Below are positions 6,728-15,974 of a DNA stretch of 64,000 bases, one piece after another; the first letter of the stretch is position 1, and each line of letters starts with the position of its first letter. The position numbers were made by a program, and so were the translations under genes. The stretch spans positions 62,001 to 126,000 of the forward strand of contig NZ_RHOV01000006.1 in the NCBI RefSeq assembly GCF_003946655.1, written 5' to 3'. The stretch comes from Lapidilactobacillus achengensis. Lineage in GTDB: Bacteria; Bacillota; Bacilli; Lactobacillales; Lactobacillaceae. The notes under the pieces are model-generated. The model searched no databases, was not told the DNA's origin, and saw only the letters and a list, made by a program, of their open reading frames with translations.

Positions 6728-7465
6728 ATGAAATTATTGATGGTCGAAGATAATACGTCAGTTTCTGAAATGATGGGGATGTTTTTCCAGAAAGAGAAAT
6801 GGGACGTGGATTTCGCTTACGATGGCAACGAAGCCATGGACAAGTTCAAGAGTGACCCAGAAAGCTGGGACATGATTACGCTGGATCTCAATTTACCTGG
6901 TAAGGATGGCATGCAGGTTGCCAAGGAGATTCGCGAGATTTCAAAGACCGTGCCTATTATTATGTTGACGGCGCGGGATAGTGAAAGTGATCAGGTTCTT
7001 GGCTTAGAGTTGGGCGCCGATGATTATGTGACGAAGCCGTTTAGTCCGATTACCTTGATCGCACGGATCAAAGCGATCCATCGGCGGGCGGACTTAAACA
7101 ATGGTCACACAGCGGCCGATGGCGATGGTGACGTGGACGTCAATCAAAGCCAATTCGATGTGACTACGGATAATTTCAAACTAAGCTCGAAGACCCGAGA
7201 AGCCTTCTTGAATGGTAAGGAGATCCAGGGGTTGACGCCAAAGGAATTCGATTTGTTGAAGACCCTGGCCAAGAAACCGCGGCAAGTTTTCTCACGTGAA
7301 CAATTGTTGGAATTAGTCTGGGATTACGAGTATTACGGTGATGAACGGACAGTTGATGCACACATCAAGAAATTACGACAAAAAATTGAGAAAGTGGGGC
7401 CACAGGTGATCCAAACTGTTTGGGGCGTCGGTTATAAATTCGATGATTCGGAAGCAGGTCGTTAA
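6728..7465 (+). CDS. OmpR-family response regulator
   Basis: This is a 245-aa regulator. The receiver domain (residues about 1-115) has the acidic pair ED (7-8), phospho-acceptor Asp53 (TLDLNLPG), Thr81 and Lys102 (TKPF). The C-terminal part (about 145-240) is a winged helix of OmpR type (LTPKEFDLL, then FSREQLLELVW, DERTVDAHIKKLRQKI and VWGVGYKF). ATG 6728 is preferred over GTG 6716, which lies too close to the GGGGA ribosome site. The stop overlaps the kinase start (TAATG), so the two are coupled. The regulon cannot be told from sequence; its family in lactobacilli often answers envelope stress. Confidence 0.93.
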   Translation: MKLLMVEDNTSVSEMMGMFFQKEKWDVDFAYDGNEAMDKFKSDPESWDMITLDLNLPGKDGMQVAKEIREISKTVPIIMLTARDSESDQVLGLELGADDYVTKPFSPITLIARIKAIHRRADLNNGHTAADGDGDVDVNQSQFDVTTDNFKLSSKTREAFLNGKEIQGLTPKEFDLLKTLAKKPRQVFSREQLLELVWDYEYYGDERTVDAHIKKLRQKIEKVGPQVIQTVWGVGYKFDDSEAGR

Positions 7466-8979
7466 TGAAACTTATTTATCAACAAATGATTGGCTTTTTT
7501 GTGGTGATTCTGACCACACTCTTGATTGTTAGCGCGGCCGTCATTAATTACAATAATCGCCAAGCTTACGAGACCACCTGGGTTCAGTTGGAAGGTTACG
7601 CTCGTAATTTTGGCGATCTTTTCACAACTAAGGATAAACGTACTGGCGAATATACGGCGATTTCCACGGACTTCTTGGATGAGGTCCAAATGGTGTTGCG
7701 CAGTGACGCAGTGGTTTACGCTGTTTATAATGCAGACAATGAGCAGATCTACCCCAGCTACTCCGTCAGCAAGGGTAATCAACCGTCGCTTTCCAGCAGC
7801 GTTTGGAAAACGTTGAAGTCTGGTAAAAGCGTGCGCAAGCAAACCAATCGTGCGAGTGGTACCCAGGGACCTGCCCTAGGCAATGGCGCCGAGTTGACTT
7901 ATGTGATCTATCCTTGGTTTGATAGCAATAAGAAGTTTGTTGGCGCGATGTTTATTGCCTCCAAGGTGACCAAGATCAGGTCAACGGTGCAGGAAATGGA
8001 AAAGAATCTGTTTACGGCACTGTTGCTTTCGTTGTTGGTGGCGCTGGGGCTAAGCTTCCTGCTGGCGCATTTCTATGTGCGTCGGATCAACCGATTGCGG
8101 TCAGCGACGCGGGCCGTGGCTGATGGTAATTTCGACGTGGAGTTGGTGTCGCGCGGCCGCGACGAAATCGACGATCTGGCCAATGATTTCAACTTAATGG
8201 TTCATTCTTTAGATGAATCCAATAAAGAAATTGCCCGCCAAGAAGAACGACGCAAGCAATTTATGGCCAATGCGGCTCATGAAATGCGGACACCGTTGAC
8301 TACGATCAATGGGCTTTTGGAAGGCTTGGCTTACGACGCGATCCCTGAAGAGGCCAAGGACAAGAGCATTACACTGATGCAAAATGAAACCAAGCGCCTG
8401 ATTCGACTGGTCAACGAGAACTTGGACTACGAGAAGATCAGGAACAATCAGATCGTCTTGAACAAACGAACCTTCAATGGGACTGAGGCGTTAAGTAATA
8501 TCGTCAGTCAGCTGCAACAGAAGGCGGAGGCGGCTGGTGACCAGTTACTTTTGACCAGTCAGGAGCCGGTGACGGTTTTCGCGGATTATGATCGCTTCGT
8601 CCAAGTTGTTTTCAATATCAGTCAAAACGCGATCCAGTTTACGACCAAGGGGCAAGTTACCCTGAGCATTACCAGCGTTGATCATGGTGTGAAGATTGTC
8701 ATCAGTGATAATGGCATCGGCATGAGTGATGATCAACTGCAGAATATCTGGGAGCGGTACTATAAAGCGGATCCTTCACGCAAGAACACCAAATATGGCG
8801 AGTCGGGGCTGGGCTTAGCCATCGTCCATTCGCTGGTGGAACAACACTATGGCACGGTTTCGGTGACTTCGGCGTTGCATCAGGGGTCGACTTTCACGGT
8901 ATTCTTCCCTGATGAGGCCACGGCCAAAGAAAAAGCGATCACGGCCGAGAGGAAGACAATCAAGCCTAAAGATAATTGA
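7465..8979 (+). CDS. Sensor histidine kinase, partner of the 6728 regulator
   Basis: This 504-aa membrane kinase has helix 1 (about 8-28), an extracellular sensor of about 150 residues, helix 2 (about 183-203), a HAMP domain (about 204-256), a HisKA dimerisation domain with phospho-His272 (AHEMRTPL), and a HATPase_c domain with N box (NISQNAIQF), G1 (DNGIGM) and G2 (GLGLAI). All needed residues are present. The start codon overlaps the regulator stop by one base. The long extracellular part suggests it senses something outside the membrane. A basic tail of about 20 residues follows the kinase domain. Confidence 0.93.
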   Translation: MKLIYQQMIGFFVVILTTLLIVSAAVINYNNRQAYETTWVQLEGYARNFGDLFTTKDKRTGEYTAISTDFLDEVQMVLRSDAVVYAVYNADNEQIYPSYSVSKGNQPSLSSSVWKTLKSGKSVRKQTNRASGTQGPALGNGAELTYVIYPWFDSNKKFVGAMFIASKVTKIRSTVQEMEKNLFTALLLSLLVALGLSFLLAHFYVRRINRLRSATRAVADGNFDVELVSRGRDEIDDLANDFNLMVHSLDESNKEIARQEERRKQFMANAAHEMRTPLTTINGLLEGLAYDAIPEEAKDKSITLMQNETKRLIRLVNENLDYEKIRNNQIVLNKRTFNGTEALSNIVSQLQQKAEAAGDQLLLTSQEPVTVFADYDRFVQVVFNISQNAIQFTTKGQVTLSITSVDHGVKIVISDNGIGMSDDQLQNIWERYYKADPSRKNTKYGESGLGLAIVHSLVEQHYGTVSVTSALHQGSTFTVFFPDEATAKEKAITAERKTIKPKDN

Positions 8980-8997
8980 TCGATTGATAGCGCAAAG

Positions 8998-9046
8998 GAG
9001 CGTGATTCTCAGAAGTTTACTTCTGAAGAACCACGCTCTTTTTTTT
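8998..9046 (+). terminator. Terminator of the two-component operon
   Basis: GAGCGTG pairs with CACGCTC around an inner AGAAGT/ACTTCT hairpin, followed by eight T residues. Confidence 0.9.
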
Positions 9047-9168
9047 GAAATGTGTTCGCCACCCCAGCTCCTTGCGCTTAACTACGCCAGGCTTCTGGAG
9101 GCCAAGCCCCGCCTCCAAAATCCTGGCTAGGTTAATGCTCAGGGGCTACTCGGGGAGGCTCTCACTCT
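9047..9168 (+). repeat. Family A palindromic repeat, copy 4
   Basis: Begins GAAATGTGTTCGCC directly after the terminator T tract. Arms CCACCCCAGCTCC and GGGGCTACTCGGGG outside, CCAGG...GGAGGC and GCCTCC...CCTGG inside. Confidence 0.85.
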
Positions 9169-9173
9169 TTTTT

Positions 9174-9212
9174 GAAACGTGTTGCCACCCCAGCTCTTTG
9201 CGTTTAACCTCA
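9174..9212 (+). repeat. Family A repeat, truncated copy 5
   Basis: Begins GAAACGTGTTGCCACC and follows the consensus for about 39 bp (to TTTAACCTCAG), then diverges. It is spaced 127 bp from copy 4, the same period as copies 2 and 3, so it is the rest of a second tandem unit. Confidence 0.7.
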
Positions 9213-9240
9213 GTCGAGAACGTGCCTACTTGCGCCTGGC

Positions 9241-11454
9241 TTAGTTGGACTTGCTGGCGTTTTTCGTCTGACTGGAGCTACTTTTGGAAGTTTGCTTTGA
9301 GCTAGTGCTACTTTGGGCACCCTTCTTGGTGGTATCGATCTCGGGAAATTCTTCAATATCATTTTCAGGGTCAGTCAGCTCTGGTGCGTCGGTTTTGTAC
9401 ATTTTAGTAGTAGTGTGACCAGTTTGGCTATAAAGGGAGGTTGATTGATCGCCTAATTTATCTTGTTGCTGGATCAAGGCGTTGATTTCGTCTAAATAAT
9501 CAAATTTAGTAGGATCAACGGGTCGGAAGCCAGTCGGTGTATAAAAGCGGAGAAGGTTCTTATAATTCAACGAGTCGGACAGTGACAGGGCTTGATCCAC
9601 CTTGTCTTGGTCCTGATCGATCGCTTTCGTTTGCGTGTCAGTCAGTTCAGTCAACAGTTGTCCCGTGGCGTTATCATAGACACTACTTTTGGCGCCCTTA
9701 CCGCCGAGGACGGTGTATTGCTTGGTGATAAAATTATTATTTCGAAAGGCGACGATTTGTTGATGATCTTTAGAAAGTAAATCTTGACCGAATTGAATAT
9801 AATTGGTTGTTTTGACGCCCAGTAAGTGGAGAAGTGTTGGTAGCACGTCGATTTCACCGCCATAAGTATCTTTGATGCCACCCTTCAAACCGGGCATGTG
9901 GATGATCAATGGCACCCGCTGTAATTGCGCGTTGTCAAAGGCGGTCCATTCTTCTTTATCAGGATCCAGTAAGGTCGCTAACGCCTTGTTGTCGGTATTG
10001 GAGAGGCCATAGTGGTCGCCATAAAGCATGACCAGGGAATTCTTGGCCAAACCGGAACGATCCAAGTAATCGAAGAATTCTTCCACCGCCTGATCAAGAT
10101 AGTGGGCGGTCTGGAAATAGTTGTTAACGGAACTGTTGGCCGTGTCAGGAACTTCAAAGTCGGTATCAGCCTTGGCCAAATCGAAAGGAAAATGGTTGGT
10201 CACCGTAATGAATTTCGTATAGAAAGGTTGTTGCAGGCGCTCCAAGTATTTGACGCTCTCGGCAAAAAACAGTTTATCTTTCAAACCGTAGCCGATATTC
10301 GCATCGGCACTGGAATTGAAATAGCTTGAGTCGAAGAAGTAATCATAACCGAGATTCTTATAGGTATGATTACGGTTCCAGAAGCTACCCACATTACCGT
10401 GGAAAACGGCACTGCTATAACCGTCTGTTTGTTGCAGAATCGCTGGCGCGGCCTGGAAAGTGTTGTCTGTGCCCAGGGAGGTGAACGCCGATCCTTGTGG
10501 TAGTCCGAAAACACTATTTTCTAACATATTTTCGGCGTCAGAAGTTTTCCCTTGACCTACTTGATGGAAGAAATTACTGAAGCTCAAGGAATTCTGATCG
10601 TGATACAGCTGATTGAGGAACGGGGTGACCTCTTGGCCGTTGACCTTGAAGTCTAGCAGAAATTGTTGGAAGCTTTCCAGATGAATAATGATCACGTTTT
10701 TGCCCTGGGCCTTGCCAAAGTAGGCGGCATTCGGGGCTGCCTGGTGGCTACTGTTATAGTTCAAGACTTCGTTGATGTCGGTGCCGTCCGCCGAGGCGCG
10801 GATCTGGTTGTTCTGGGCTGTTTTGACGCCATCGTAGACCATGAAGGTATTCAAGCCCAGATATTTGACGATGTAGTTTCGGTCAAAAGTTCGTGTCAGC
10901 AATTGCGGCCGATTGGATTCACTGAGGGTCAAATTGAGCAGGAAGATAAAGGCCCCCAGAGAGGTCAAGGTGAAAGCCTTGACGGTGCTATATTGCCGTT
11001 GATCGATCTTGATCCAGCCGCGTAGCAAGGCAATCAAGATCACAATCATGTCAAGAATCAAGAAGAGGTCAGGCCAGGTTAGAATCGAATTGATACTTTT
11101 GCCTAAGCCGTTGGTCACTTTCCCGACGCCGGCGATGGTATTGATCGTTAGAAAGTCCGTGAATTGGCGATAGTAAATAACATTGGCCAGTAGCAGGATA
11201 CTATCGAGGACATAAATGCCGTACATGACCCAATAGCTTAAACGGGGACGCTTGATGTAAAAGCCGAATGATAGTAAGAGGATCGTGGTTCCAATGGGAT
11301 TGAAAATCATTAATAAATGTTGAAGCGGATCGCTGGCGCCTAGTGAAAAGCCAAGATAATAACTGGCAACTGTTTTGACCCAGATCAGGATAGTCAAAAG
11401 AGAAAAGAAGCCGAGTCGCGTTTGCAGCCAACGCTTAAGGGGCAATTTTTTCAA
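9241..11454 (-). CDS. ltaS: Lipoteichoic acid synthase family protein (LtaS type)
   Basis: This 737-aa membrane enzyme has five N-terminal helices (within residues 10-180) and an extracellular sulfatase-fold domain that moves glycerol phosphate from phosphatidylglycerol onto the growing lipoteichoic acid. The catalytic Thr is Thr304 (GQGKTSDAE), the metal ligand Glu260 is in HLESFQ, and GDHYG and HFPF motifs are present. The last 40 residues are a Ser/Lys/Thr-rich tail that is longer than usual. TTG 11454 has GAGG 8 nt upstream; ATG 11472 is an alternative with no ribosome site. It is a lone gene. Lactobacilli often carry two LtaS-like proteins, so it could be a paralogue that primes or modifies. 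Confidence 0.9.
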   Translation of the reverse strand: MKKLPLKRWLQTRLGFFSLLTILIWVKTVASYYLGFSLGASDPLQHLLMIFNPIGTTILLLSFGFYIKRPRLSYWVMYGIYVLDSILLLANVIYYRQFTDFLTINTIAGVGKVTNGLGKSINSILTWPDLFLILDMIVILIALLRGWIKIDQRQYSTVKAFTLTSLGAFIFLLNLTLSESNRPQLLTRTFDRNYIVKYLGLNTFMVYDGVKTAQNNQIRASADGTDINEVLNYNSSHQAAPNAAYFGKAQGKNVIIIHLESFQQFLLDFKVNGQEVTPFLNQLYHDQNSLSFSNFFHQVGQGKTSDAENMLENSVFGLPQGSAFTSLGTDNTFQAAPAILQQTDGYSSAVFHGNVGSFWNRNHTYKNLGYDYFFDSSYFNSSADANIGYGLKDKLFFAESVKYLERLQQPFYTKFITVTNHFPFDLAKADTDFEVPDTANSSVNNYFQTAHYLDQAVEEFFDYLDRSGLAKNSLVMLYGDHYGLSNTDNKALATLLDPDKEEWTAFDNAQLQRVPLIIHMPGLKGGIKDTYGGEIDVLPTLLHLLGVKTTNYIQFGQDLLSKDHQQIVAFRNNNFITKQYTVLGGKGAKSSVYDNATGQLLTELTDTQTKAIDQDQDKVDQALSLSDSLNYKNLLRFYTPTGFRPVDPTKFDYLDEINALIQQQDKLGDQSTSLYSQTGHTTTKMYKTDAPELTDPENDIEEFPEIDTTKKGAQSSTSSKQTSKSSSSQTKNASKSN

Positions 11455-11483
11455 TGATAAAACCTCACACATAGAATGTCTTT

Positions 11484-11513
11484 ATTCTACAATGTTTTGA
11501 CCCTAATAAGCAA
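11484..11513 (-). promoter_or_regulatory. Promoter of ltaS
   Basis: On the minus strand TTGCTT (11513-11508) and TAGAAT (11489-11484) are 18 nt apart, about 30 nt before the start codon. Confidence 0.55.
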
Positions 11514-11766
11514 TTTATCCCGAATCGTGTTCTGAAAGCGACGCTGCCGCAAGCCTTGATGAGCATGGATTTGTGGTCATCAGTTAAACTTTAAATAAGT
11601 TTGCGCGCCGATGAGGTGGGGACTGATCGGCGGCCAACGGGGCGTCGTGGTGATCGCGCCAATGGGCAATGTTTAGCAATTTCTTTAAAATGTCACAAAA
11701 ACAAACCGGTGACGCGACTTTCTGGTAAACTAAGCTTGAAGCATTTCGGTGGGAAGAGGTAATGCC
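11514..11766. other. Divergent intergenic region between ltaS and the VanZ gene
   Basis: About 250 bp without a convincing gene. A TAAACT near 11726 could be the -10 of the VanZ gene. I see no repeat family or strong hairpin. Confidence 0.4.
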
Positions 11767-12399
11767 ATGTATTTTTTAGGGCCGCTGTATCGGATCGTGG
11801 TTGCGCACTATGCGGATCGGATCAATCATTTTCCGTTGGTTAAATTGGTATTTTATAGTTTAGATAAAACGATTTTGTATTTCATCATTTTCATGATCTT
11901 GCGGGTGTTGTATCTGAAGCTGACGGGACGTCCTTGGCGATGGGGACCGGAATTATTGCGGGCGGCGTTTTTATTCTATCTGCTTTTGCTGTTGGCGCTG
12001 ACCGTCTTTCGCGGCATCTATTTCCCGTGGCAAATCAAGATCTATTGGAATCGATCTCCAGCGTTGATCAATTGGACGGTCTTGACGGAAACGCTGAAAT
12101 TGCAATATGCACAGTCAAAACTTGATTTCCTGTACAATTTCTATGGAAATATTCTTTGGTTCATTCCTTTTGGCTTGATGTGGCCCCTGGTCCATCAGCG
12201 TCGAAGCGGGCTAATGTCGACGGTGATCACAGGCGCGCTTCTCTCGGTGTTGATTGAAACGATCCAATTCTTCTTAGCAACCGGTGTGAGCGACATTGAT
12301 GACGTGATTTTTAACACGGTGGGGGCTTTGCTGGGTTACATCATCTATTTGGTGTTGATTCCGCGACGAATCCGGCGAAAAAAAGTTATCACCACATGA
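11767..12399 (+). CDS. VanZ-like family membrane protein
   Basis: This 210-aa protein has about five helices and the VanZ-family pattern: an early LLLALTVFRGIYF segment, FLYNFYGNILWFIPFG in the centre, and SVLIETIQFFL...SDIDDVIFNTVGALLGY near the end. VanZ relatives give low-level teicoplanin resistance in enterococci, but most are of unknown role in the cell envelope. ATG 11767 is chosen because GAGG lies 7 nt upstream; GTG 11749 is the alternative. It stands alone between ltaS and fba, both envelope or glycolysis genes. Confidence 0.85.
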   Translation: MYFLGPLYRIVVAHYADRINHFPLVKLVFYSLDKTILYFIIFMILRVLYLKLTGRPWRWGPELLRAAFLFYLLLLLALTVFRGIYFPWQIKIYWNRSPALINWTVLTETLKLQYAQSKLDFLYNFYGNILWFIPFGLMWPLVHQRRSGLMSTVITGALLSVLIETIQFFLATGVSDIDDVIFNTVGALLGYIIYLVLIPRRIRRKKVITT

Positions 12400-12572
12400 A
12401 ATCGCTGACATTGAGCTGTGAGTAAGTCAGCTCGCATTTGCAGAAATAGCTATTTTCTGAAATATTGCTAAATCAGCAAAATTTCTTTCAAAATATTACC
12501 ATTTTATCTCAAAAAATGATAAAGTAACAATGTAGGTAAAATTATAATTTACACACACAGGAGGATTCATCA

Positions 12573-13454
12573 ATGTCATTAGTACATGGTACAGAAATTT
12601 TTGCCGCTGCACGTAAGGGTCATTATGCAGTAGGTGCGTTCAACACAAACAACTTGGAATGGACTCGCGCAATCTTGTCCGCAGCCCAAGAAAAGAATGT
12701 GCCCGTTTTGATCCAAACATCAATGGGTGCTGCAAAATATATGGGTGGCTATGAACTTTGCCAACAATTGATTGCTGCAACAGTTAAGAGCATGGCAATT
12801 ACTGTTCCTGTTATTATCCATCTTGATCATGGTAACTACGAAGCAGCTAAAGAAGCCATCGCTGCTGGTTACAACTCAGTTATGTTCGATGGTCATGACT
12901 TACCATTTGCTGAGAACTTGGAGAAGACCAAGGAAATCGTTGAATTGGCTCATGCTAAAGGCATCTCTGTCGAAGCAGAAGTTGGTTCGATCGGTGGCGA
13001 AGAAGACGGTATCGTTGGCGAAGGCGAATTAGCTGACGTTGAAGAAGCTAAGCAATTAGCTGCAACTGGGATCGACTTCTTGGCAGCAGGGATCGGCAAT
13101 ATCCACGGCCAATACCCAGCTAACTGGACTGGTTTACACTTTGATCGTTTGCAAGAATTAGCTGACGTCATCTCAATTCCTTTGGTATTGCATGGCGGCT
13201 CTGGCATCCCTCAAGACCAAGTTGAAAAGGCGATCTCAATGGGTGTTGCCAAATTGAACATCAACACTGAATGCCAATTAGCATTTGCTAAAGCAACTCG
13301 TGAATATATCTTAGCTGGCAAGGATCAAGAAGGTAAAGGCTTTGATCCTCGTAAGTTATTAGCACCTGGTACTGAAGCAATCAAGGATACTGTTGAAGAG
13401 ATCATCGACTGGATGGGTACTCGTCCAATCAAATTGGTTCCTGAAGAATTATAA
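12573..13454 (+). CDS. fba: Class II fructose-bisphosphate aldolase
   Basis: This 293-aa zinc enzyme splits fructose 1,6-bisphosphate into dihydroxyacetone phosphate and glyceraldehyde 3-phosphate in glycolysis. Zinc and substrate motifs are clear: HLDHGNYEAA (around residue 84), EAEVGSIGGEEDG, IGNIHGQYP, and LHGGSGIP. Length fits the family. AGGAGG lies 7 nt before ATG 12573. Codon use is strongly biased to favoured codons, as expected for a highly expressed gene. The AT-rich upstream region has TATAAT at 12543 and TAAAGT at 12520 as candidate -10 elements. A terminator at 13500 makes it monocistronic. Confidence 0.97.
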   Translation: MSLVHGTEIFAAARKGHYAVGAFNTNNLEWTRAILSAAQEKNVPVLIQTSMGAAKYMGGYELCQQLIAATVKSMAITVPVIIHLDHGNYEAAKEAIAAGYNSVMFDGHDLPFAENLEKTKEIVELAHAKGISVEAEVGSIGGEEDGIVGEGELADVEEAKQLAATGIDFLAAGIGNIHGQYPANWTGLHFDRLQELADVISIPLVLHGGSGIPQDQVEKAISMGVAKLNINTECQLAFAKATREYILAGKDQEGKGFDPRKLLAPGTEAIKDTVEEIIDWMGTRPIKLVPEEL

Positions 13455-13499
13455 TTTAAATAAGTGGACAGCGGCTTTGTGAGCGCGGTCCAAACAAGT

Positions 13500-13538
13500 G
13501 AAACTGGGGTGGTTAGCCAACTTCCTCAGTTTCTTTTT
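13500..13538 (+). terminator. Terminator of fba
   Basis: GAAACTG and CAGTTTC form the base of a longer hairpin (GGGG...CCTC inside) followed by TTTTT. Confidence 0.8.
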
Positions 13539-13604
13539 GGTTGAAAGCCCGGTCAGGCTTGATTTTGTGGGAAAATCACTTGACTAGACCAATAGCCAAT
13601 AACC

Positions 13605-13633
13605 TTGCAATTATTGATAAAAAAGGCTAAAGT
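13605..13633 (+). promoter_or_regulatory. Promoter of pgi
   Basis: TTGCAA (13605-13610) and TAAAGT (13628-13633) with an exact 17-nt spacer, about 50 nt before the start codon. Confidence 0.6.
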
Positions 13634-13681
13634 TAACAAGTGAAAAGTCACTTACTTTTTATTTCTAGGAGGATCAGATCA

Positions 13682-15022
13682 ATGGCACATATTTCTTTTG
13701 ATAGTAGTAAATTAACACCTTTCGTTCACGAAAATGAATTAGGTGAAATGCAAGCGATGGTGACCGCGGCTGACACAGAGTTACGTCAAGGCACTGGTGC
13801 AGGCGCTGATTTCCGTGGCTTCATTGACTTACCAGTTGATTACGATAAGGACGAGTTTGCTCGCATCAAGGCTGCTGCTAAGAAGATCCAAGGCGACTCA
13901 GAAGTGTTCGTGGCGATCGGTATTGGTGGTTCATACTTAGGCGCGCGCGCTGCGATCGATTTCTTGAACAGCACTTTCTATAACATGGCGCCTGATCGCA
14001 AGGGCCCGCAAATTCTATTTGCTGGGAACTCAATCAGCCCTAATTATTTGGCTGATGTGGTCGCTTTGATCGGCGACCGCGATTTCAGTATCAATGTGAT
14101 CTCCAAGTCAGGGACGACCACAGAACCTTCGATTGCTTTCCGGGTCTTGAAGGAAAAATTAGTCGCAAAATATGGTCGCGAAGGCGCCAAAGGTCGGATC
14201 TATGCCACGACTGATCGCGCTAAAGGGGCTTTGAAGTCTGAATCCGATACAGAAGGCTACGAAGAATTCGTTGTGCCTGATGATATCGGCGGACGTTTCT
14301 CCGTTCTTTCTGCAGTTGGCTTGTTGCCGATCGCCGTTGCTGGTGCTGATATTGACGCCTTGATGCAAGGTGCTGCTGACGCGCGCAGTGAATACAACGA
14401 TCCTGATTTGACCAAGAACGAAGCGTACCAATATGCGGCCTTACGGAATATTTTGTACCGCAAGGGCTTCACAACTGAATTGCTCGAAAACTATGAACCA
14501 ACTTTGCAATACTTTGGTGAATGGTGGAAGCAATTAGCCGGCGAATCAGAAGGTAAGGATCAGAAGGGCATCTACCCATCATCCGCAAACTTCTCAACGG
14601 ACTTGCACTCATTGGGTCAATATATTCAAGAAGGTCGCCGCAACCTGATGGAAACCGTCGTCAAAGTTGACGCACCTCGGGCTGATGTTCAGATTCCTTC
14701 TGAAGAAAAGGACCTGGATGGTTTAGGCTATTTGGAAGGCAAGTCAATGGACTATGTCAATGACAAGGCTTATAAGGGCGTTGTCTTGGCGCATACTGAT
14801 GGTGGTGTTCCGGTCATGACTGTCAATATTCCTAAGCAAGATGAATACACGTTAGGCTACATGATCTACTTCTTTGAAATTGCCATTGGCATTTCTGGCT
14901 ACTTGAACGGAATCAACCCATTCAACCAACCAGGTGTGGAAGCTTACAAGAAGAACATGTTCGCCTTATTAGGCAAGCCAGGCTTTGAAGCGTTAGGCAA
15001 GGAATTGAACGAACGCCTGTAA
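13682..15022 (+). CDS. pgi: Glucose-6-phosphate isomerase
   Basis: This 446-aa cytosolic enzyme interconverts glucose 6-phosphate and fructose 6-phosphate. Signature regions are [23 protein letters not shown] (phosphate-binding), [16 protein letters not shown] and [11 protein letters not shown] near the end, and length matches the 440-450 aa Gram-positive form. ATG 13682 has AGGAGG 9 nt upstream; an earlier in-frame ATG at 13640 lacks one. It lies next to fba, but each gene has its own promoter and terminator. Confidence 0.97.
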   Translation: MAHISFDSSKLTPFVHENELGEMQAMVTAADTELRQGTGAGADFRGFIDLPVDYDKDEFARIKAAAKKIQGDSEVFVAIGIGGSYLGARAAIDFLNSTFYNMAPDRKGPQILFAGNSISPNYLADVVALIGDRDFSINVISKSGTTTEPSIAFRVLKEKLVAKYGREGAKGRIYATTDRAKGALKSESDTEGYEEFVVPDDIGGRFSVLSAVGLLPIAVAGADIDALMQGAADARSEYNDPDLTKNEAYQYAALRNILYRKGFTTELLENYEPTLQYFGEWWKQLAGESEGKDQKGIYPSSANFSTDLHSLGQYIQEGRRNLMETVVKVDAPRADVQIPSEEKDLDGLGYLEGKSMDYVNDKAYKGVVLAHTDGGVPVMTVNIPKQDEYTLGYMIYFFEIAIGISGYLNGINPFNQPGVEAYKKNMFALLGKPGFEALGKELNERL

Positions 15023-15105
15023 GACGGCTGCGTCCGGCGAGCAGTGGACGCTGGCGTTAGCTTTTACCATTAATCTGACCGCTGCGCTTGACTGAATTTA
15101 ATCAA

Positions 15106-15152
15106 AAAAATCTGTTTCCTGCGCTTTTGAGCGGCTGGAAACAGATTTTTTT
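15106..15152. terminator. Bidirectional terminator between pgi and the 15158 gene
   Basis: AAAAATCTGTTTCC pairs perfectly with GGAAACAGATTTTT. A runs on one side and T runs on the other allow it to stop transcription from both converging genes. Confidence 0.9.
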
Positions 15153-15157
15153 ATTTT

Positions 15158-15676
15158 CTACAAATGATCGTTGATCTTACCGGTTTTTTCCATGTGTTCT
15201 GCCCGCTCAATGGCACGCAGGAACTTCCGTTGATATTGCCGATATTGACTATTGTCTTTCTGATTGTCGATGAAGTCCTGCAATAGGGCGACTTCATTGC
15301 GATACTGCCGCATTTGGTGATAATTAGCCGCAATCCGCTCAGTGATCACGCCGCGCATATATGAGTGCTCAGCAGGAATGTTCTCCAATAATGGCAAGAG
15401 CAGATCCTGTGATTCGGCGCAATAGCCATCATTGGTCAATCTTTCCGCTGTCACCAAAGGACGCCGAATTTCTGCCTTTTGACGTTCCTGCTCCTGCAAC
15501 CAAGCTCGTCGATTCTCCACATTCTCCGTAGTCAGAGAATTCAATATTTCTTGGCGTTCTAAATAATTCTGCTTGGCGGTGGTACTTGTTTTCTCAGCAG
15601 TTGAATCTGGTCCGGTAGTGGGACCGTCTCGTTTTGATTTTGGTTGTTTTTTAAATAGATTTGTAAATATGCCCAT
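15158..15676 (-). CDS. Hypothetical charged cytosolic protein
   Basis: This 172-aa protein begins MGIFTNLFKKQPKSKRDG, an amphipathic basic start that may touch the membrane, followed by a low-complexity Thr/Ser/Lys linker (about 15-40) and a mainly helical, highly charged body rich in Glu, Arg and Gln. The helices near 75-165 look like a helical-repeat fold (ESQDLLLPLLENIP, RNEVALLQDFIDNQ), possibly TPR-like; that is inference. GAGGA lies about 10 nt before ATG 15676. It is convergent with pgi. No family is recognised. Confidence 0.65.
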   Translation of the reverse strand: MGIFTNLFKKQPKSKRDGPTTGPDSTAEKTSTTAKQNYLERQEILNSLTTENVENRRAWLQEQERQKAEIRRPLVTAERLTNDGYCAESQDLLLPLLENIPAEHSYMRGVITERIAANYHQMRQYRNEVALLQDFIDNQKDNSQYRQYQRKFLRAIERAEHMEKTGKINDHL

Positions 15677-15974
15677 TTTTATTAATCCTCAGCCTAATAA
15701 TCTTAACTCATGTGGTTCCGTGTTGTGTTGTCAGTTTTTCGTTCGTTCGGAGCCCTTAACTACATTATAACGTGATTAGTTTTTATTGAAAGGTATTTAC
15801 GACTTCTTGTCCAAGTATTTTTAGATAATGGCTTTAAACGTGGATTCTGGGTTAAGCCAGCTGGCGTGTACCTATGATTTCCGAATCTTCAATAATAACG
15901 CACAAGCAAAAAGATTGCGACGACTGATTTGATTCGATAATATTTGCTTATGGTTATCAAAAGGAGGAAATAAT
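15677..15974. other. Divergent intergenic region upstream of sodA
   Basis: About 300 bp, AT-rich, without a convincing open frame. TTGATT at about 15929 followed by AT-rich sequence may serve sodA, but no clean -35/-10 pair stands out. Confidence 0.35.

Noticed and set aside
9045-9305. Plus-strand frame of 86 codons
   Set aside because: Made up of family A repeat sequence and antisense to the ltaS end.
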